NCBI RefSeq assembly: GCF_008124765.1
Contig: NZ_VNHS01000006.1
Coordinates: 1-64,000 of the forward strand
DNA from: Paenibacillus methanolicus
Lineage (GTDB): Bacteria; Bacillota; Bacilli; Paenibacillales; Paenibacillaceae
Direction: 5' to 3'
Length of the DNA: 64,000 nucleotides
A model generated the notes under the pieces. It was not told where the DNA came from. It saw only the letters and a program-made list of their open reading frames with translations, and made no database searches. The translations under genes were made by a program, and so were the position numbers. Numbering within the stretch: position 1 is the first letter of the stretch; each line of letters opens with the position of its first letter. Positions 17,801 to 25,333 of the stretch are shown one piece after another.

Positions 17801-18075
17801 GAGGAAGAAGCGTAACGTTCCATCACGTAGTTCAGCCCAAGCGCATCTTGAAAATACAACCGGCCGCCATGCTTGCCGCCGTAGAGCGGTTCCTGACGCT
17901 CGGTTCTATTCGCCTTGGAGGCGAAACCATAGAGCATGCTTCGCGCAAAGCCGAGTATCGTGCTCTTGCCCGCTTCGTTCGGTCCATAGATGACCGTCGG
18001 TCCTTCGCCAAGCTGCAGCCGGTAATCCGACCACTTGCCGAACCCTTCGATATGTATGCCGCTCCAACGCATCAT
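14818..18075 (-). CDS. yhaN: SbcC/YhaN-like AAA ATPase, DNA repair
   Basis: A 1085-residue ABC-type (Rad50/SbcC superfamily) ATPase. Walker A GPNEAGKST is at about residues 33-41; the C-terminal half has an ABC signature-like region (SRGTAEQVYLAMRLALADEA) and Walker B LPMLLDDLFVNFD. Between them lie long coiled-coil segments broken near residues 465-510 by a pair of hydrophobic stretches (FFWAAAVVLGLASALLV and AAAAAAGAGAIAGMLGALF), as in membrane-associated YhaN of B. subtilis. The start overlaps the yhaO stop, so the two subunits are co-translated. Predicted to form an SbcDC-like complex that processes DNA ends. Confidence 0.88.
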   Translation of the reverse strand: MMRWSGIHIEGFGKWSDYRLQLGEGPTVIYGPNEAGKSTILGFARSMLYGFASKANRTERQEPLYGGKHGGRLYFQDALGLNYVMERYASSSGKVIVKRLDESGGLSADGDAMVLSQPQWERQFLDGISERIYRELFAITLTELQAIGMLEGDELGKQLYHAGWSGGAAAAFAEKQLTGQLDALYRPKGSTQPLNRAAKTWEELENELRRFADPIETYRRLTHQIEEESFALRQEEEAVTGLRAESALLDRAVAQHELWLNKRALLLELASLATWPLLPEDLRHRHDALMNQRAKLLTEIARLDADREECRTKLSLLPNDEAVLDDAEPIEHLLLSAREIASIRTEIAELAVEIREHRAALARLVGRISPDWTEESLSSFHATVEDRDTLRRWRGREAELQREMEAAETLLRSLLPDIRESRQLLEKWQLEMESLRHRRVGIELKPQSAETLQSASRLFEEAIREWELAEFRGGQAAESVPNRKPNQPSAARFFWAAAVVLGLASALLVSRGWPAAAAAAGAGAIAGMLGALFWPKQATDLHARPTVGAGASEQQAAANRLTAAVSALIAEPGPIIAALRLDSHAQVSSRTTGSRSGRSRAIAVDAISRGEAEAAVSLESRSDIRESIRNAIEQRLEQLREAGRLREKTQEAETRLSRLHAQEQEARQRTAEAVRELNDLTSRREQWLSARGLPTSVTTDGALELLDLAEQGQDRLQQAARSAMKHAELTSRVGRFGDEVGEIAARCGMNGDRVAEEPEVVIRQLHALLQRQSAVNAEAQSLLRQLQAWDGLAAQSQAELAVQEAQVAEWLAMAGAADALEFASALETSERRRWLSASLIRMNAELGAGLTDEQLVRIEEWYAVSDEASLHLQAERTRERLAELERGYRSRSEQIGRLRQELDTLIRQDDRRRLAEEKEQTAAVVEELSQQFLVRAAALAMIRRTKRMMEEKRQPGVLRDASRYMTRLSQGRYTRIVIPDGAQTVHLHTPDDRVVDSVHVSRGTAEQVYLAMRLALADEASASAGLPMLLDDLFVNFDRARLEAAVEIVKEIAGRRQLLLLTCHPHIRDLLIEAMPAAQLVELSS

Positions 18076-19409
18076 GATCCCTCCTCCCCGGTTCCCGAAC
18101 CGTGCTGCGCGTCGGCGCCGGCGACAAGCGAAAGCGCCAATTCGGCCGCCTCCCGCGCGATGCGGGCGTTCGCGTCGGGCGTCAGTTCCCGCAACATGCG
18201 CCGGATCCGGGTATTGAGGCGGAGCGATTCAGCCGCTTCTTCCGCCAGCTCTGCCATGAGGCCGGGGTGTTCCAATAGTTCTTCCGCCGACCGGAACAGC
18301 TCGCCCGCGAAGCTGTCTTCCTCCCGGAGCGCCTCTACGTTCAGTTCCGCGTTCGTCCCGACCTCGATGCCGGTCAGCCATATCCAGCCGTTCTCGCCTT
18401 CGGACGTTGGAACTCGCATCTCCAGCTGAGCGCGAAGCCCCTCCGTCAAATCCCTGGCGTACTCGGGTTGCAGCAGTTTGGCGTGAAGAGCTCCCCTGCC
18501 GGCAAGCCGCACCCGAATCATCGAGGCGCGGCCTTCGTGCTGCAGCGCTTGGCGGATCAAGGCATCCTCGATCGACTGAATGAGCGCATGCTCCGTCGCA
18601 AGATTCCCGATATCCACCTCGACGACCGCCCATCGCACCGTATCCAGCGGCACAAAGGTCAGCTCTGTCTGGTGGTTCTCGGCGACATCCACCACATAAC
18701 AACCTTTCGCTCCCGTTTCTTTGATATGCCTGCCTTGCGTGTTGCCCGCGTATACCACGTACGGATCCCGGTGCAGCACCGCTCTCCCGTGGATATGGCC
18801 CAGCGCCCAATACTGGAACGGCATGCCGGTCAGCTCGCGAAGCGAACAAGGCGCGTAAGGGTCGTGCGAGCCATCCCCATCCACGTTGCCGTGAAGCAGC
18901 GCGATCTCGTACGTCCCGTCTTGGCGGGCGCGGTACCGCGTTGCCAGATTATCGTTGACCGCCCTGGCTCCGTACGAGATGCCATGAACGTAGGCGCATA
19001 CGTCGCCTTCTCGGGTGTAAGCCGGGACGGATCGCGCGTATCCTTCTTCCTGGTTCGAGGCGAATACATGAACCCCCGGCGCCTGCTCCAAATTGGCCCG
19101 CGATCCCGATAGATGGTCGTGATTTCCGTGGATGACAAACAGCTGCACGCCGTGCGCGTGCAGCTTCTCCCACTCGCGGCGGAGCGTCAGCTGCGCCCGC
19201 AGCGAACGGTCTGCCCCGTCATATAGATCGCCCGAGATGACGATGAAATCGGCGCGATGCGCGATGGCCGCTTCGGTCAACCGCCTGACGGCATCGAAGG
19301 TCGATTCGCCGAGCGCCGCTCTCACGTGCGCCGGCGCCTCGGTCAATCCCCGGAACGGACTGTCGACATGCAGGTCAGCGGCGTGGATAAAGCGAAAACG
19401 AATGCCCAT
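18072..19409 (-). CDS. yhaO: SbcD/YhaO-like metallophosphoesterase exonuclease
   Basis: A 445-residue calcineurin-like nuclease. All five phosphoesterase motifs are visible: DLH (HAADLHVDSPF), GD (ISGDLYDGA), GNHD (IHGNHDHLSG), the late LLHGN and GHIH (ALGHIHGRA). The C-terminal third is an extension likely to contact the ATPase. It is the first gene of an operon with yhaN and would supply the nuclease half of an SbcDC-like complex. In B. subtilis yhaO is LexA-controlled; I see no clear LexA box in the 24 nt before this gene, and it is probably read through from the glycosyltransferase gene. Confidence 0.9.
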   Translation of the reverse strand: MGIRFRFIHAADLHVDSPFRGLTEAPAHVRAALGESTFDAVRRLTEAAIAHRADFIVISGDLYDGADRSLRAQLTLRREWEKLHAHGVQLFVIHGNHDHLSGSRANLEQAPGVHVFASNQEEGYARSVPAYTREGDVCAYVHGISYGARAVNDNLATRYRARQDGTYEIALLHGNVDGDGSHDPYAPCSLRELTGMPFQYWALGHIHGRAVLHRDPYVVYAGNTQGRHIKETGAKGCYVVDVAENHQTELTFVPLDTVRWAVVEVDIGNLATEHALIQSIEDALIRQALQHEGRASMIRVRLAGRGALHAKLLQPEYARDLTEGLRAQLEMRVPTSEGENGWIWLTGIEVGTNAELNVEALREEDSFAGELFRSAEELLEHPGLMAELAEEAAESLRLNTRIRRMLRELTPDANARIAREAAELALSLVAGADAQHGSGTGEEGS

Positions 19410-19433
19410 GACCTTAACCTCCTGCCCGGAATG

Positions 19434-20564
19434 CTACGATTCCGGCTTCAACTCGATATAAACTTGCTTCAATTGAGAGATGACCCGATGAAGCGAATAA
19501 TCCCGCTTGGCCTTGTTCCAGGCGTGCCTTGCCATATTGTAACGGAATACGGGATCCGTAATGACTTTCTCGAGCGCATCGCTAAGGGCAATCGGATCCT
19601 CCGGCGGCACGAGCAAGCCGTTCACGCCGTCCTCGATTTGTTCGGAGATGCCGCCCACGTTCGTACCGATCAGCGCGAGCCAGCAGAGCGCGGCCTCCGC
19701 GAACACCGAGCCGAATGCCTCCGCGCGGGACGGCAAGACGAAGACGTCGAAGAAAGGCATGAATTCTTCCGGATGAAGCATGTACCCGTAAAAAATAATA
19801 TCGTCGTATAAGTCCAACTGCAGCGCGAGCTGCTCGAGTTCCGGGCGAATCGGGCCGTCGCCGATAATATGAAGCACGAACGGATGGCCGCGGCGCTTCA
19901 GCTCCGCGCAGGCGCGGAGCAGAACGTCGAGCCCCTTCGCCGGCACAAGACGGCAAACCGTAATCAACTGGACAACCTCGTTCTCGTGGGAAATCGGCTT
20001 AAATCGCTTCTCGTCGAAGCCGTTCGGAATGACGGCGATCGCTTCGGGCCGATCCACGTATGGCGTCAAGTAGCTCCGGAACGACCCGGATACGGTCAGC
20101 ATCCGGTCCGCCTTATGCTCCAGTTCGCGGTAGATGGAGGTTAGGAACTTATGCTCCGGTCCGCCTTCGGCGATCTTCCCGTTCAGGATCAGCTCGCGCT
20201 CGTAACTCGAATGCACCGTCATCGCGAGCGGCGTGTCCGGATACAGCTGCTTCATGACGAGCGCCGCGATCGGATGATGGGCATGGACGAGATCGAAGCG
20301 CTTCGTCATGCGAAGCTTCGTCCACCATACGTAATCCCGGTACGTCTGCAAATATTTATCCACGATAGGATGCCCTTCGAACGGCTTCGGGTCGAACGTC
20401 TCGAAGACGACCTCTTCCTGTCCTTTTCCCCGGACCCGCTTCGGCAGCGAGAACAGCTCCATGGGCCAGCCGATCTTGTTAAACCGGTCCTGGATATACG
20501 GGATCATGGACGAGACCCCGCCCGGCTGCTCCGGCGGAAAAAACAGCGCCTGCAAAATCTTCAT
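19434..20564 (-). CDS. Glycosyltransferase family 4 protein
   Basis: A 376-residue GT-B fold, GT4-type glycosyltransferase. The N-terminal acceptor domain starts MKILQALFFPPEQPGGVSSM; the C-terminal nucleotide-sugar domain has VCRLVPAKGLDVLLRA, HIIGDGPIRPELE and the EX7E retaining motif in SRAEAFGSVFAEAAL. The donor and acceptor (cell wall, glycolipid or bacillithiol-like) cannot be deduced. Start at ATG 20564 has AGGAGG upstream. It precedes yhaO by 24 nt, with no terminator between, so co-transcription is likely though the functional link is unclear. Confidence 0.85.
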   Translation of the reverse strand: MKILQALFFPPEQPGGVSSMIPYIQDRFNKIGWPMELFSLPKRVRGKGQEEVVFETFDPKPFEGHPIVDKYLQTYRDYVWWTKLRMTKRFDLVHAHHPIAALVMKQLYPDTPLAMTVHSSYERELILNGKIAEGGPEHKFLTSIYRELEHKADRMLTVSGSFRSYLTPYVDRPEAIAVIPNGFDEKRFKPISHENEVVQLITVCRLVPAKGLDVLLRACAELKRRGHPFVLHIIGDGPIRPELEQLALQLDLYDDIIFYGYMLHPEEFMPFFDVFVLPSRAEAFGSVFAEAALCWLALIGTNVGGISEQIEDGVNGLLVPPEDPIALSDALEKVITDPVFRYNMARHAWNKAKRDYSLHRVISQLKQVYIELKPES

Positions 20565-20590
20565 AGGCTTCCTCCTAAACGGCAGACAGT

Positions 20591-20618
20591 TTGCCGCCTG
20601 CCTCAAACATGATATACT
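20591..20618 (+). promoter_or_regulatory. Promoter of the GGDEF gene, facing the glycosyltransferase promoter
   Basis: TTGCCG (20591-20596) and TATACT (20613-20618) are spaced by 16 nt. On the opposite strand TTTACA (20638-20633) and TATCAT (20614-20609) with 18 nt spacing could serve the glycosyltransferase, so the two divergent promoters overlap. Confidence 0.5.
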
Positions 20619-20683
20619 AGAACATATGTTTCTGTAAAGTTAGCGAAAATGATAGGAAACGAACGTCAAGGAGACCTCTGATT

Positions 20684-21901
20684 ATGACAACGCCTCATTG
20701 GCTGGCCGGACCGGGCGGGCAATCATTTGCCTCGGCCAGCGTCGTTACGATCGTCGCCCTCATGCTATTCATGGCCATCCGATTGCACCGCATGTACAAA
20801 CGCAACGGCGTTTACCGTTTGCTCATCGGCGTATTGGCCGCCATTTTTGCCCAGTACGGCTTTTTGCTGTCGCAGTCCGCCAGCGATCTATCGGGCTATC
20901 CCGATTTGCTAATCTTGCAATCGCTGCTTAGCCTGCTGTCTTTTATCATTATAAACTTTGTGTTCATGAAATTGTATACGCAGCCTTCTTCCAGATTAAA
21001 GGGCATGCCCTTCCTGGTGCTCGGCGCGGGCGCCCTCATCGCCGCGGGGGCCGGGCTTTCGATCGAACCCGCCGCCATCGCCGAATCGGGGAATGTCCCC
21101 TTTTACGGCACGGTGGCCCTTGATCTATACGGCTTGGTCGTCATCTCGGCGATTATGCTCAGCAGCAGGGGCATCGAACAGCGGATGCCGTATTCCGCCA
21201 GTCTGATCGTCTATTTGATTTACCACGTCGTCGGTTTGGCGGAGCGGTATCTCTTCCACGGCGAAGTGGCGCTCACGGCATTCGTCTATAACTGGCTGCC
21301 TGCTATCTATTATACGCTCCTATTCGTGCTCTTGTTCGAGTGGGTCGTGGAGAGACTCGTCACGACGTTCCATTCTTCCATAACGGATGGTTTGACCTCG
21401 CTCTATAACCGCAAGCATTTTCAGAAGAAAGCGGATAGCGCGATGCGGGAGCAGGGGCAGATCGCGATTATTTTTTGCGATATCGATAATTTCAAGCGGC
21501 TGAACGATACGCACGGCCACCACAAGGCGGACGGCGTGCTCAAGCAGATCGCGGAGATTCTAAAAGAAGAAACGAGCGGGATCGGCGCGGCCGGACGTTA
21601 CGGCGGCGAAGAGCTGCTCGCGCTCATATCCGCTCCCGGGGCGAACGCCGAGCAGGTCGCGGAGACCATTCGCAGCCGAGTCGAGAAAGAAACGATCGTC
21701 ACCGTCAGCGTCGGCGTCAGCGCGGGGAGCGGTTGTCCGGTTCTGGACGTCGTGAAGCAAGCGGACGAAGCGATGTATCAATCCAAGACGACCGGCAAGA
21801 ACAAAGTGTCGCTGCATCCGAACATGCCGAAGCTGACGAAGTCGCGATCGCGCGCCAAACCTCAGTCCGCGAAACGTAAGGCGGCCGGAGACAGCGAATA
21901 G
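20684..21901 (+). CDS. Membrane-bound GGDEF diguanylate cyclase
   Basis: A 405-residue protein with about seven N-terminal membrane helices (residues 17-225), a short linker and one GGDEF domain (about 230-385). Key residues: the substrate-binding FCDIDNFKRLNDTHGH and the A-site GGEEL in GRYGGEELLAL. The RxxD inhibitory site expected five residues before GGEE is absent (sequence there is SGIG), so product feedback would be weak. It should make cyclic di-GMP from two GTP in response to a membrane or ligand signal. The C-terminal tail is very basic (KSRSRAKPQSAKRKA). Start ATG 20684 follows AAGGAG. Confidence 0.9.
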   Translation: MTTPHWLAGPGGQSFASASVVTIVALMLFMAIRLHRMYKRNGVYRLLIGVLAAIFAQYGFLLSQSASDLSGYPDLLILQSLLSLLSFIIINFVFMKLYTQPSSRLKGMPFLVLGAGALIAAGAGLSIEPAAIAESGNVPFYGTVALDLYGLVVISAIMLSSRGIEQRMPYSASLIVYLIYHVVGLAERYLFHGEVALTAFVYNWLPAIYYTLLFVLLFEWVVERLVTTFHSSITDGLTSLYNRKHFQKKADSAMREQGQIAIIFCDIDNFKRLNDTHGHHKADGVLKQIAEILKEETSGIGAAGRYGGEELLALISAPGANAEQVAETIRSRVEKETIVTVSVGVSAGSGCPVLDVVKQADEAMYQSKTTGKNKVSLHPNMPKLTKSRSRAKPQSAKRKAAGDSE

Positions 21902-21919
21902 AAATGGAGCCAAGAGCAA

Positions 21920-21960
21920 ATCAAGAAGCCGCAGATGCATCGCATCCGCGGCTTCTTGAT
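21920..21960. terminator. Bidirectional terminator between GGDEF gene and queC
   Basis: A near-perfect stem ATCAAGAAGCCGC (21920-21932) pairs with GCGGCTTCTTGAT (21948-21960), extended inward by GATGC/GCATC, between convergent genes. Confidence 0.85.
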
Positions 21961-22008
21961 TCTATTCCGTTCCTGCCCTAAGGACCGCCGCCAGCGGCTT
22001 CCGCGTTG

Positions 22009-22713
22009 CTAGGCTTTGTATGAAATCGGATCGACGCGCCCCGCTTCAGCGAATCCCTTCAGCCGCAGCCTGCAGCTGTCGCATTCGCCGCACGCTTCCG
22101 CCTCGCCGTTGTAACAGGATGTCGTAAGCTCATAAGGGACGCCCATGCGCGTGCCTTCGCGAACGATATCCGCTTTGGTCAAATCGAGCAGCGGCGTCTG
22201 AATCGTAATCGGTTTTCCTTCCACGCCGACTCTCGTCGCGAGCGTCATTACTTCCTGCACTTTGGCGATAAATTCCGGGCGGCAGTCGGGATACCCGCTG
22301 TAATCGAGCGCGTTCACGCCGATGTAGATGGCTTCCGCCCCGACGGCTTCGGCGTACGAAGTCGCGATCGACAAGAACATCAAATTACGGCCTGGCACGT
22401 AGGTCACCGGAATCTCGCTCTCCTGAACGTCCGCCTCATCCGCCACCTTCGGCACATCGATCGCGTCGTCCGTCAGCGCGCTGCCGCCGAACTCGCGGAG
22501 GAAGCCAAGTTTCACTTCCTTATAGCGCTGCGCCACGCCGTAGAACTCGGCTACCTTGCGCGCGTTCGTAAGCTCGATCCGATGCCGCTGGCCATAGTCG
22601 AACGTAATCGGATACAGTGCATAGCCGGCTTCTTTCGCGAATCCCATGCATGTCGTGCTGTCCAGACCGCCGCTCAGAATGATTACGGCTTTCTTCTCTT
22701 CGAGCTTGCTCAT
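22009..22713 (-). CDS. queC: 7-cyano-7-deazaguanine (preQ0) synthase
   Basis: A 234-residue PP-loop ATPase that converts 7-carboxy-7-deazaguanine to preQ0. The PP-loop is SGGLDSTT (about residues 14-21) and the zinc site is the C-terminal SCYNGEAEACGECDSCRLR. Other family blocks present are PGRNLMFLSIATSYAE and NALDYSGYPDCRPEFI. Last gene of queD-queE-queC; the gap to queE is 21 nt. Start at ATG 22713 has GGAGTGG 9 nt upstream. Confidence 0.95.
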   Translation of the reverse strand: MSKLEEKKAVIILSGGLDSTTCMGFAKEAGYALYPITFDYGQRHRIELTNARKVAEFYGVAQRYKEVKLGFLREFGGSALTDDAIDVPKVADEADVQESEIPVTYVPGRNLMFLSIATSYAEAVGAEAIYIGVNALDYSGYPDCRPEFIAKVQEVMTLATRVGVEGKPITIQTPLLDLTKADIVREGTRMGVPYELTTSCYNGEAEACGECDSCRLRLKGFAEAGRVDPISYKA

Positions 22714-22734
22714 GAGAACGTTCCACTCCAATCG

Positions 22735-23451
22735 TTATACGCCCCGCTTGGCAGGGTCCCAAATAATTTTGTGCAGCTGCAAGTTCAATTTGATGCCCGG
22801 TCTTCCGCTAGCCAATATTCGCTCGACGAGCTTGGCCGGCGGCATGCTCTCCCAGACGGGACTAAACAACGGCAGCGCGGCCGTCGGATACCGATCCAGC
22901 GCCTCAAGCGCCGCATCGAAATCCCGATCCGTCGCGATGACGAATTTCAGTTCGTCCTGCGGCCGAAGAAGCGCGAAATTCTCGTGTATCATCTTCTCGT
23001 TCTCGCCGGAGTCCGGCAATTTATAGTCCATGACATAACGCGCCTTGGGCGAACGGATGCCAGCCAAGAAAGGAGCCAAATCGATTGCGCCGTTCGTCTC
23101 CACATGGACGTCGACGATCCGTTCGATGTCGCATAGCGCTTCTAATAGTGCCGCAGACCGGTTGCCGTATAGCAGCGGCTCTCCGCCCGTAAAGCAAATA
23201 TGCGCGGCCTTGTACTCCCGTTCGACTTGACGGACGATATCGCCGATGGACATGGTGAACTCGGCTTTGGCCGGGGGATAACTGTAAGTTGTATCGCACC
23301 AGACGCAGCGCAGGTTACACCCGAATAAACGGACAAAAACGGTCGGATAACCGGCGCGGGTGCCCTCGCCTTCGACCGTTTCGAATATTTCCACCATCGG
23401 CAGCCGGATCGCCATGGGATCGCGCGTTGCCTCTTCGCCGTTATTCGCCAT
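22735..23451 (-). CDS. queE: 7-carboxy-7-deazaguanine synthase (radical SAM)
   Basis: A 238-residue radical-SAM enzyme that contracts 6-carboxytetrahydropterin to 7-carboxy-7-deazaguanine. It binds a [4Fe-4S] cluster through CNLRCVWC (CX3CX2C, about residues 45-52) and has the substrate/SAM segments FTGGEPLLY and VETNGAI. The N-terminal IFETVEGEGTRAGYPTVFVRLFGC block is diagnostic. It overlaps queD by 11 nt, implying coupled translation. Confidence 0.95.
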   Translation of the reverse strand: MANNGEEATRDPMAIRLPMVEIFETVEGEGTRAGYPTVFVRLFGCNLRCVWCDTTYSYPPAKAEFTMSIGDIVRQVEREYKAAHICFTGGEPLLYGNRSAALLEALCDIERIVDVHVETNGAIDLAPFLAGIRSPKARYVMDYKLPDSGENEKMIHENFALLRPQDELKFVIATDRDFDAALEALDRYPTAALPLFSPVWESMPPAKLVERILASGRPGIKLNLQLHKIIWDPAKRGV

Positions 23452-23923
23452 ATTCGCCCGCCTCCATCAGCTCGCGCGTAACGGCCGCGTAGCTCGTCGG
23501 CGTCTCCCATAGCTTCGCTTCCTCTAGCCGGACGTTCGGCGCGTAGCCTTCTTCGGCCAGCGCCTTCGCGATCTGCTCGTAGATCCATACGACCATGTTC
23601 TCGGCCGTCGTGTTCATCGGCGGCAGCACGTCGTTCAAGTAACGATGGTCTAACTTGTCGATGACCCGCTCCTTGGCGATACGCTTAATGTCCGAGAAAT
23701 CGATCGTGAGCCCGCGGTAATCGGTTTTGCCGGACATGACAATCTGCAGCTTGTACGTATGGCCGTGCATGCTTTTACATTTACCTTCGTATAAATGCAG
23801 GTGATGCGCGCTGTCGAACGTGAATTCTTTCGATACGAGCACCCTTCGGTTATGGTAGCGCAGCTGGTCTTGCCTGATATCGGTCCCCAATTGCTGGGCT
23901 TTCTGCGGTATTTCGTAAGTCAC
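23441..23923 (-). CDS. queD: 6-carboxy-5,6,7,8-tetrahydropterin synthase
   Basis: A 160-residue T-fold enzyme of the QueD/PTPS family, making CPH4 from dihydroneopterin triphosphate. Zinc His ligands are in FDSAHHLHLYEGKCKSMHGHTY, with the catalytic Cys (KCKSMHGH) and Glu (PPMNTTAEN). The core begins at VSKEFTFD, so GTG 23923, supported by GAGGTG 10 nt upstream, gives an N-terminal extension of about 33 residues compared with short family members. First gene of the operon. I see no preQ1 riboswitch in the leader and no queF in the window. Confidence 0.93.
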   Translation of the reverse strand: MTYEIPQKAQQLGTDIRQDQLRYHNRRVLVSKEFTFDSAHHLHLYEGKCKSMHGHTYKLQIVMSGKTDYRGLTIDFSDIKRIAKERVIDKLDHRYLNDVLPPMNTTAENMVVWIYEQIAKALAEEGYAPNVRLEEAKLWETPTSYAAVTRELMEAGEYGE

Positions 23924-23959
23924 GTAATTGTAGCACCTCGTCCATCTAGAAGTAGGCTC

Positions 23960-23968
23960 ATTATAGCA
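23960..23968 (-). promoter_or_regulatory. Extended -10 promoter of queDEC
   Basis: On the minus strand TGC-TATAAT (23968-23960) lies about 37 nt upstream of the queD start codon; no good -35 is seen. The 11-mer TGCTATAATGA recurs at three other promoters in this window. Confidence 0.55.
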
Positions 23969-24114
23969 CGCCGGCACGTGCAGAACCAGCCTTTGCGCCT
24001 GCCAAGTCTTTCGATCGGGGCTGCCATTGCTAACCATCACTAAACGCGTCGCGATTAGGGAATACCATGACTGTACGAATAAGCAACAACACATCACAAT
24101 TCACGGAGGTTATC

Positions 24115-24414
24115 ATGAAAAAACAGCTCGTTGCTTTATCGCTGCTTGCCACCTTGTCGCTCTCCGGCGTCTCGACGGTTTCCGCTGACAACATGACCGA
24201 CAATAACAACGTGAATCAAGGTCGAACACAAGGTTACGGCGCCAATGATACGCGAATGATGAACACGTACGGCAATAACGGGAACAACAACTTACGAGCT
24301 TATGCCGCTACCGATGACGACGGCTTTGAATGGGGCTGGCTCGGACTGCTTGGACTGCTTGGCTTGGCCGGCATGCGGGCTAAGGACCGTCATCGCGATC
24401 GCGAGAGAGCTTAG
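24115..24414 (+). CDS. WGxxGxxG family exported protein
   Basis: A 99-residue secreted protein. Signal peptide MKKQLVALSLLATLSLSGVSTVSA is followed by an Asn-rich, disordered mature region (NMTDNNNVNQGRT, NNGNNNLRAY) and a C-terminal WGWLGLLGLLGLAGMRAKDRHRDRERA. This end is the WGxxGxxG-CTERM pattern: a glycine-ruled hydrophobic helix followed by basic residues, found in many Firmicutes and thought to be a sorting signal. Function is unknown. Start at ATG 24115 follows CGGAGG. Confidence 0.8.
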   Translation: MKKQLVALSLLATLSLSGVSTVSADNMTDNNNVNQGRTQGYGANDTRMMNTYGNNGNNNLRAYAATDDDGFEWGWLGLLGLLGLAGMRAKDRHRDRERA

Positions 24415-24446
24415 CATTTAAGCTGAATAAGGTTATTCGCTCACGC

Positions 24447-24504
24447 AAAAGACGCCTCTTCCCTTTCTTCTGCTGTCGCAGAAGGAATAAGAGACGTCTT
24501 TTTT
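24447..24504. terminator. Long bidirectional terminator
   Basis: A multi-branched hairpin: AAAAGACGCCTCTT (24447-24460) pairs with AAGAGACGTCTTTT, enclosing a CTTCTGC/GCAGAAG inner stem, and ends in TTTTTT. It separates the WGxxGxxG gene from the convergent PhzF gene. Confidence 0.85.
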
Positions 24505-24536
24505 AGGTCAAACTTATCGTAGATGCCAACGTCTAA

Positions 24537-25322
24537 TTAGGTGAGCAAATGGCCGGTCATGATCGTGACCGCGCTCCCCGTAATGAATACGCGATCCTGC
24601 GCCAGCTGCAAACCGAGCTCTCCGCCCCGTCGGGAAGCTTGATAAGCGAGCAACACGTCCTTCCGCAGCCGTCGCTGCCAATACGGCGCAAGCGCGCCAT
24701 AAGCGAAGCCGCTTACGGCATCCTCGTCGATGCCGTAAGCCGGCAAGAACACGCGCGACACGAAATCGTGCTCGCGACCGCGGCTCGTCACCATGACCGC
24801 TTGCGCGTGGAGACGGCTTAACAGAATCAGATCCGGCTTCAAGGTGCGGACCGTCGCTTCGCCGTCCACCTCGATCAGAACCCCTATGCGATTTCGGCCT
24901 ACGAAGCGAGGAATGAGGCCTAACGCCTGAATCAACTCTTCCGGCGCATCCTCCCGCTCTGCGGGTTCGGCGGGAAAGTCGAGCCGGATCCCGTTCTCGC
25001 GCTTCGTCGCCGTCAGCAATCCGCACCGGGTGTGGAATCGAACTTCGACGTCTTGATCCAACATCCCCTGCTCGTACACAAAGTGGGCCGCTGCTAGCGT
25101 CGAGTGGCCGCATCGTTCGATCTCGCCTGTCGGCGCGAACCATCGCAGACTATAGCCGTCCTCGGACTTCTCCAGAAAAGCGGTCTCTGGCGCGTTCAAC
25201 TCGGCTGCCGTCTTCTGCATCCAGTCCTCGTCCTTCTTCTCCTCCAGCCAACATACCGCCGCCGGGTTGCCCCCGAACGGCACCGAAGCGAACGCGTCAA
25301 TTAGCGCAATGGGTATGGCCAT
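24537..25322 (-). CDS. PhzF family isomerase-like protein
   Basis: A 261-residue protein of the PhzF/DapF-like fold, with two similar lobes. Family landmarks: IDAFASVPFGGNPAAVCWL at the N-terminus, the catalytic Glu in NAPETAFLEK, CGHSTLAAAHFVYE and the C-terminal EDAVSGFAYGALAPY. PhzF itself isomerises a phenazine precursor, but most genomic PhzF homologues have unknown substrates and no other phenazine gene is present here. Start ATG 25322 has AGGAGG. The upstream EamA transporter gene is 11 nt away, suggesting one transcript. Confidence 0.87.
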   Translation of the reverse strand: MAIPIALIDAFASVPFGGNPAAVCWLEEKKDEDWMQKTAAELNAPETAFLEKSEDGYSLRWFAPTGEIERCGHSTLAAAHFVYEQGMLDQDVEVRFHTRCGLLTATKRENGIRLDFPAEPAEREDAPEELIQALGLIPRFVGRNRIGVLIEVDGEATVRTLKPDLILLSRLHAQAVMVTSRGREHDFVSRVFLPAYGIDEDAVSGFAYGALAPYWQRRLRKDVLLAYQASRRGGELGLQLAQDRVFITGSAVTIMTGHLLT

Positions 25323-25333
25323 AACCTGTCCTC

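Noticed and set aside
23924-24060. Possible preQ1 riboswitch upstream of queD
   Set aside because: No AGAGGTTCTAGC-type loop or A-rich tail; only an extended -10 promoter is visible.
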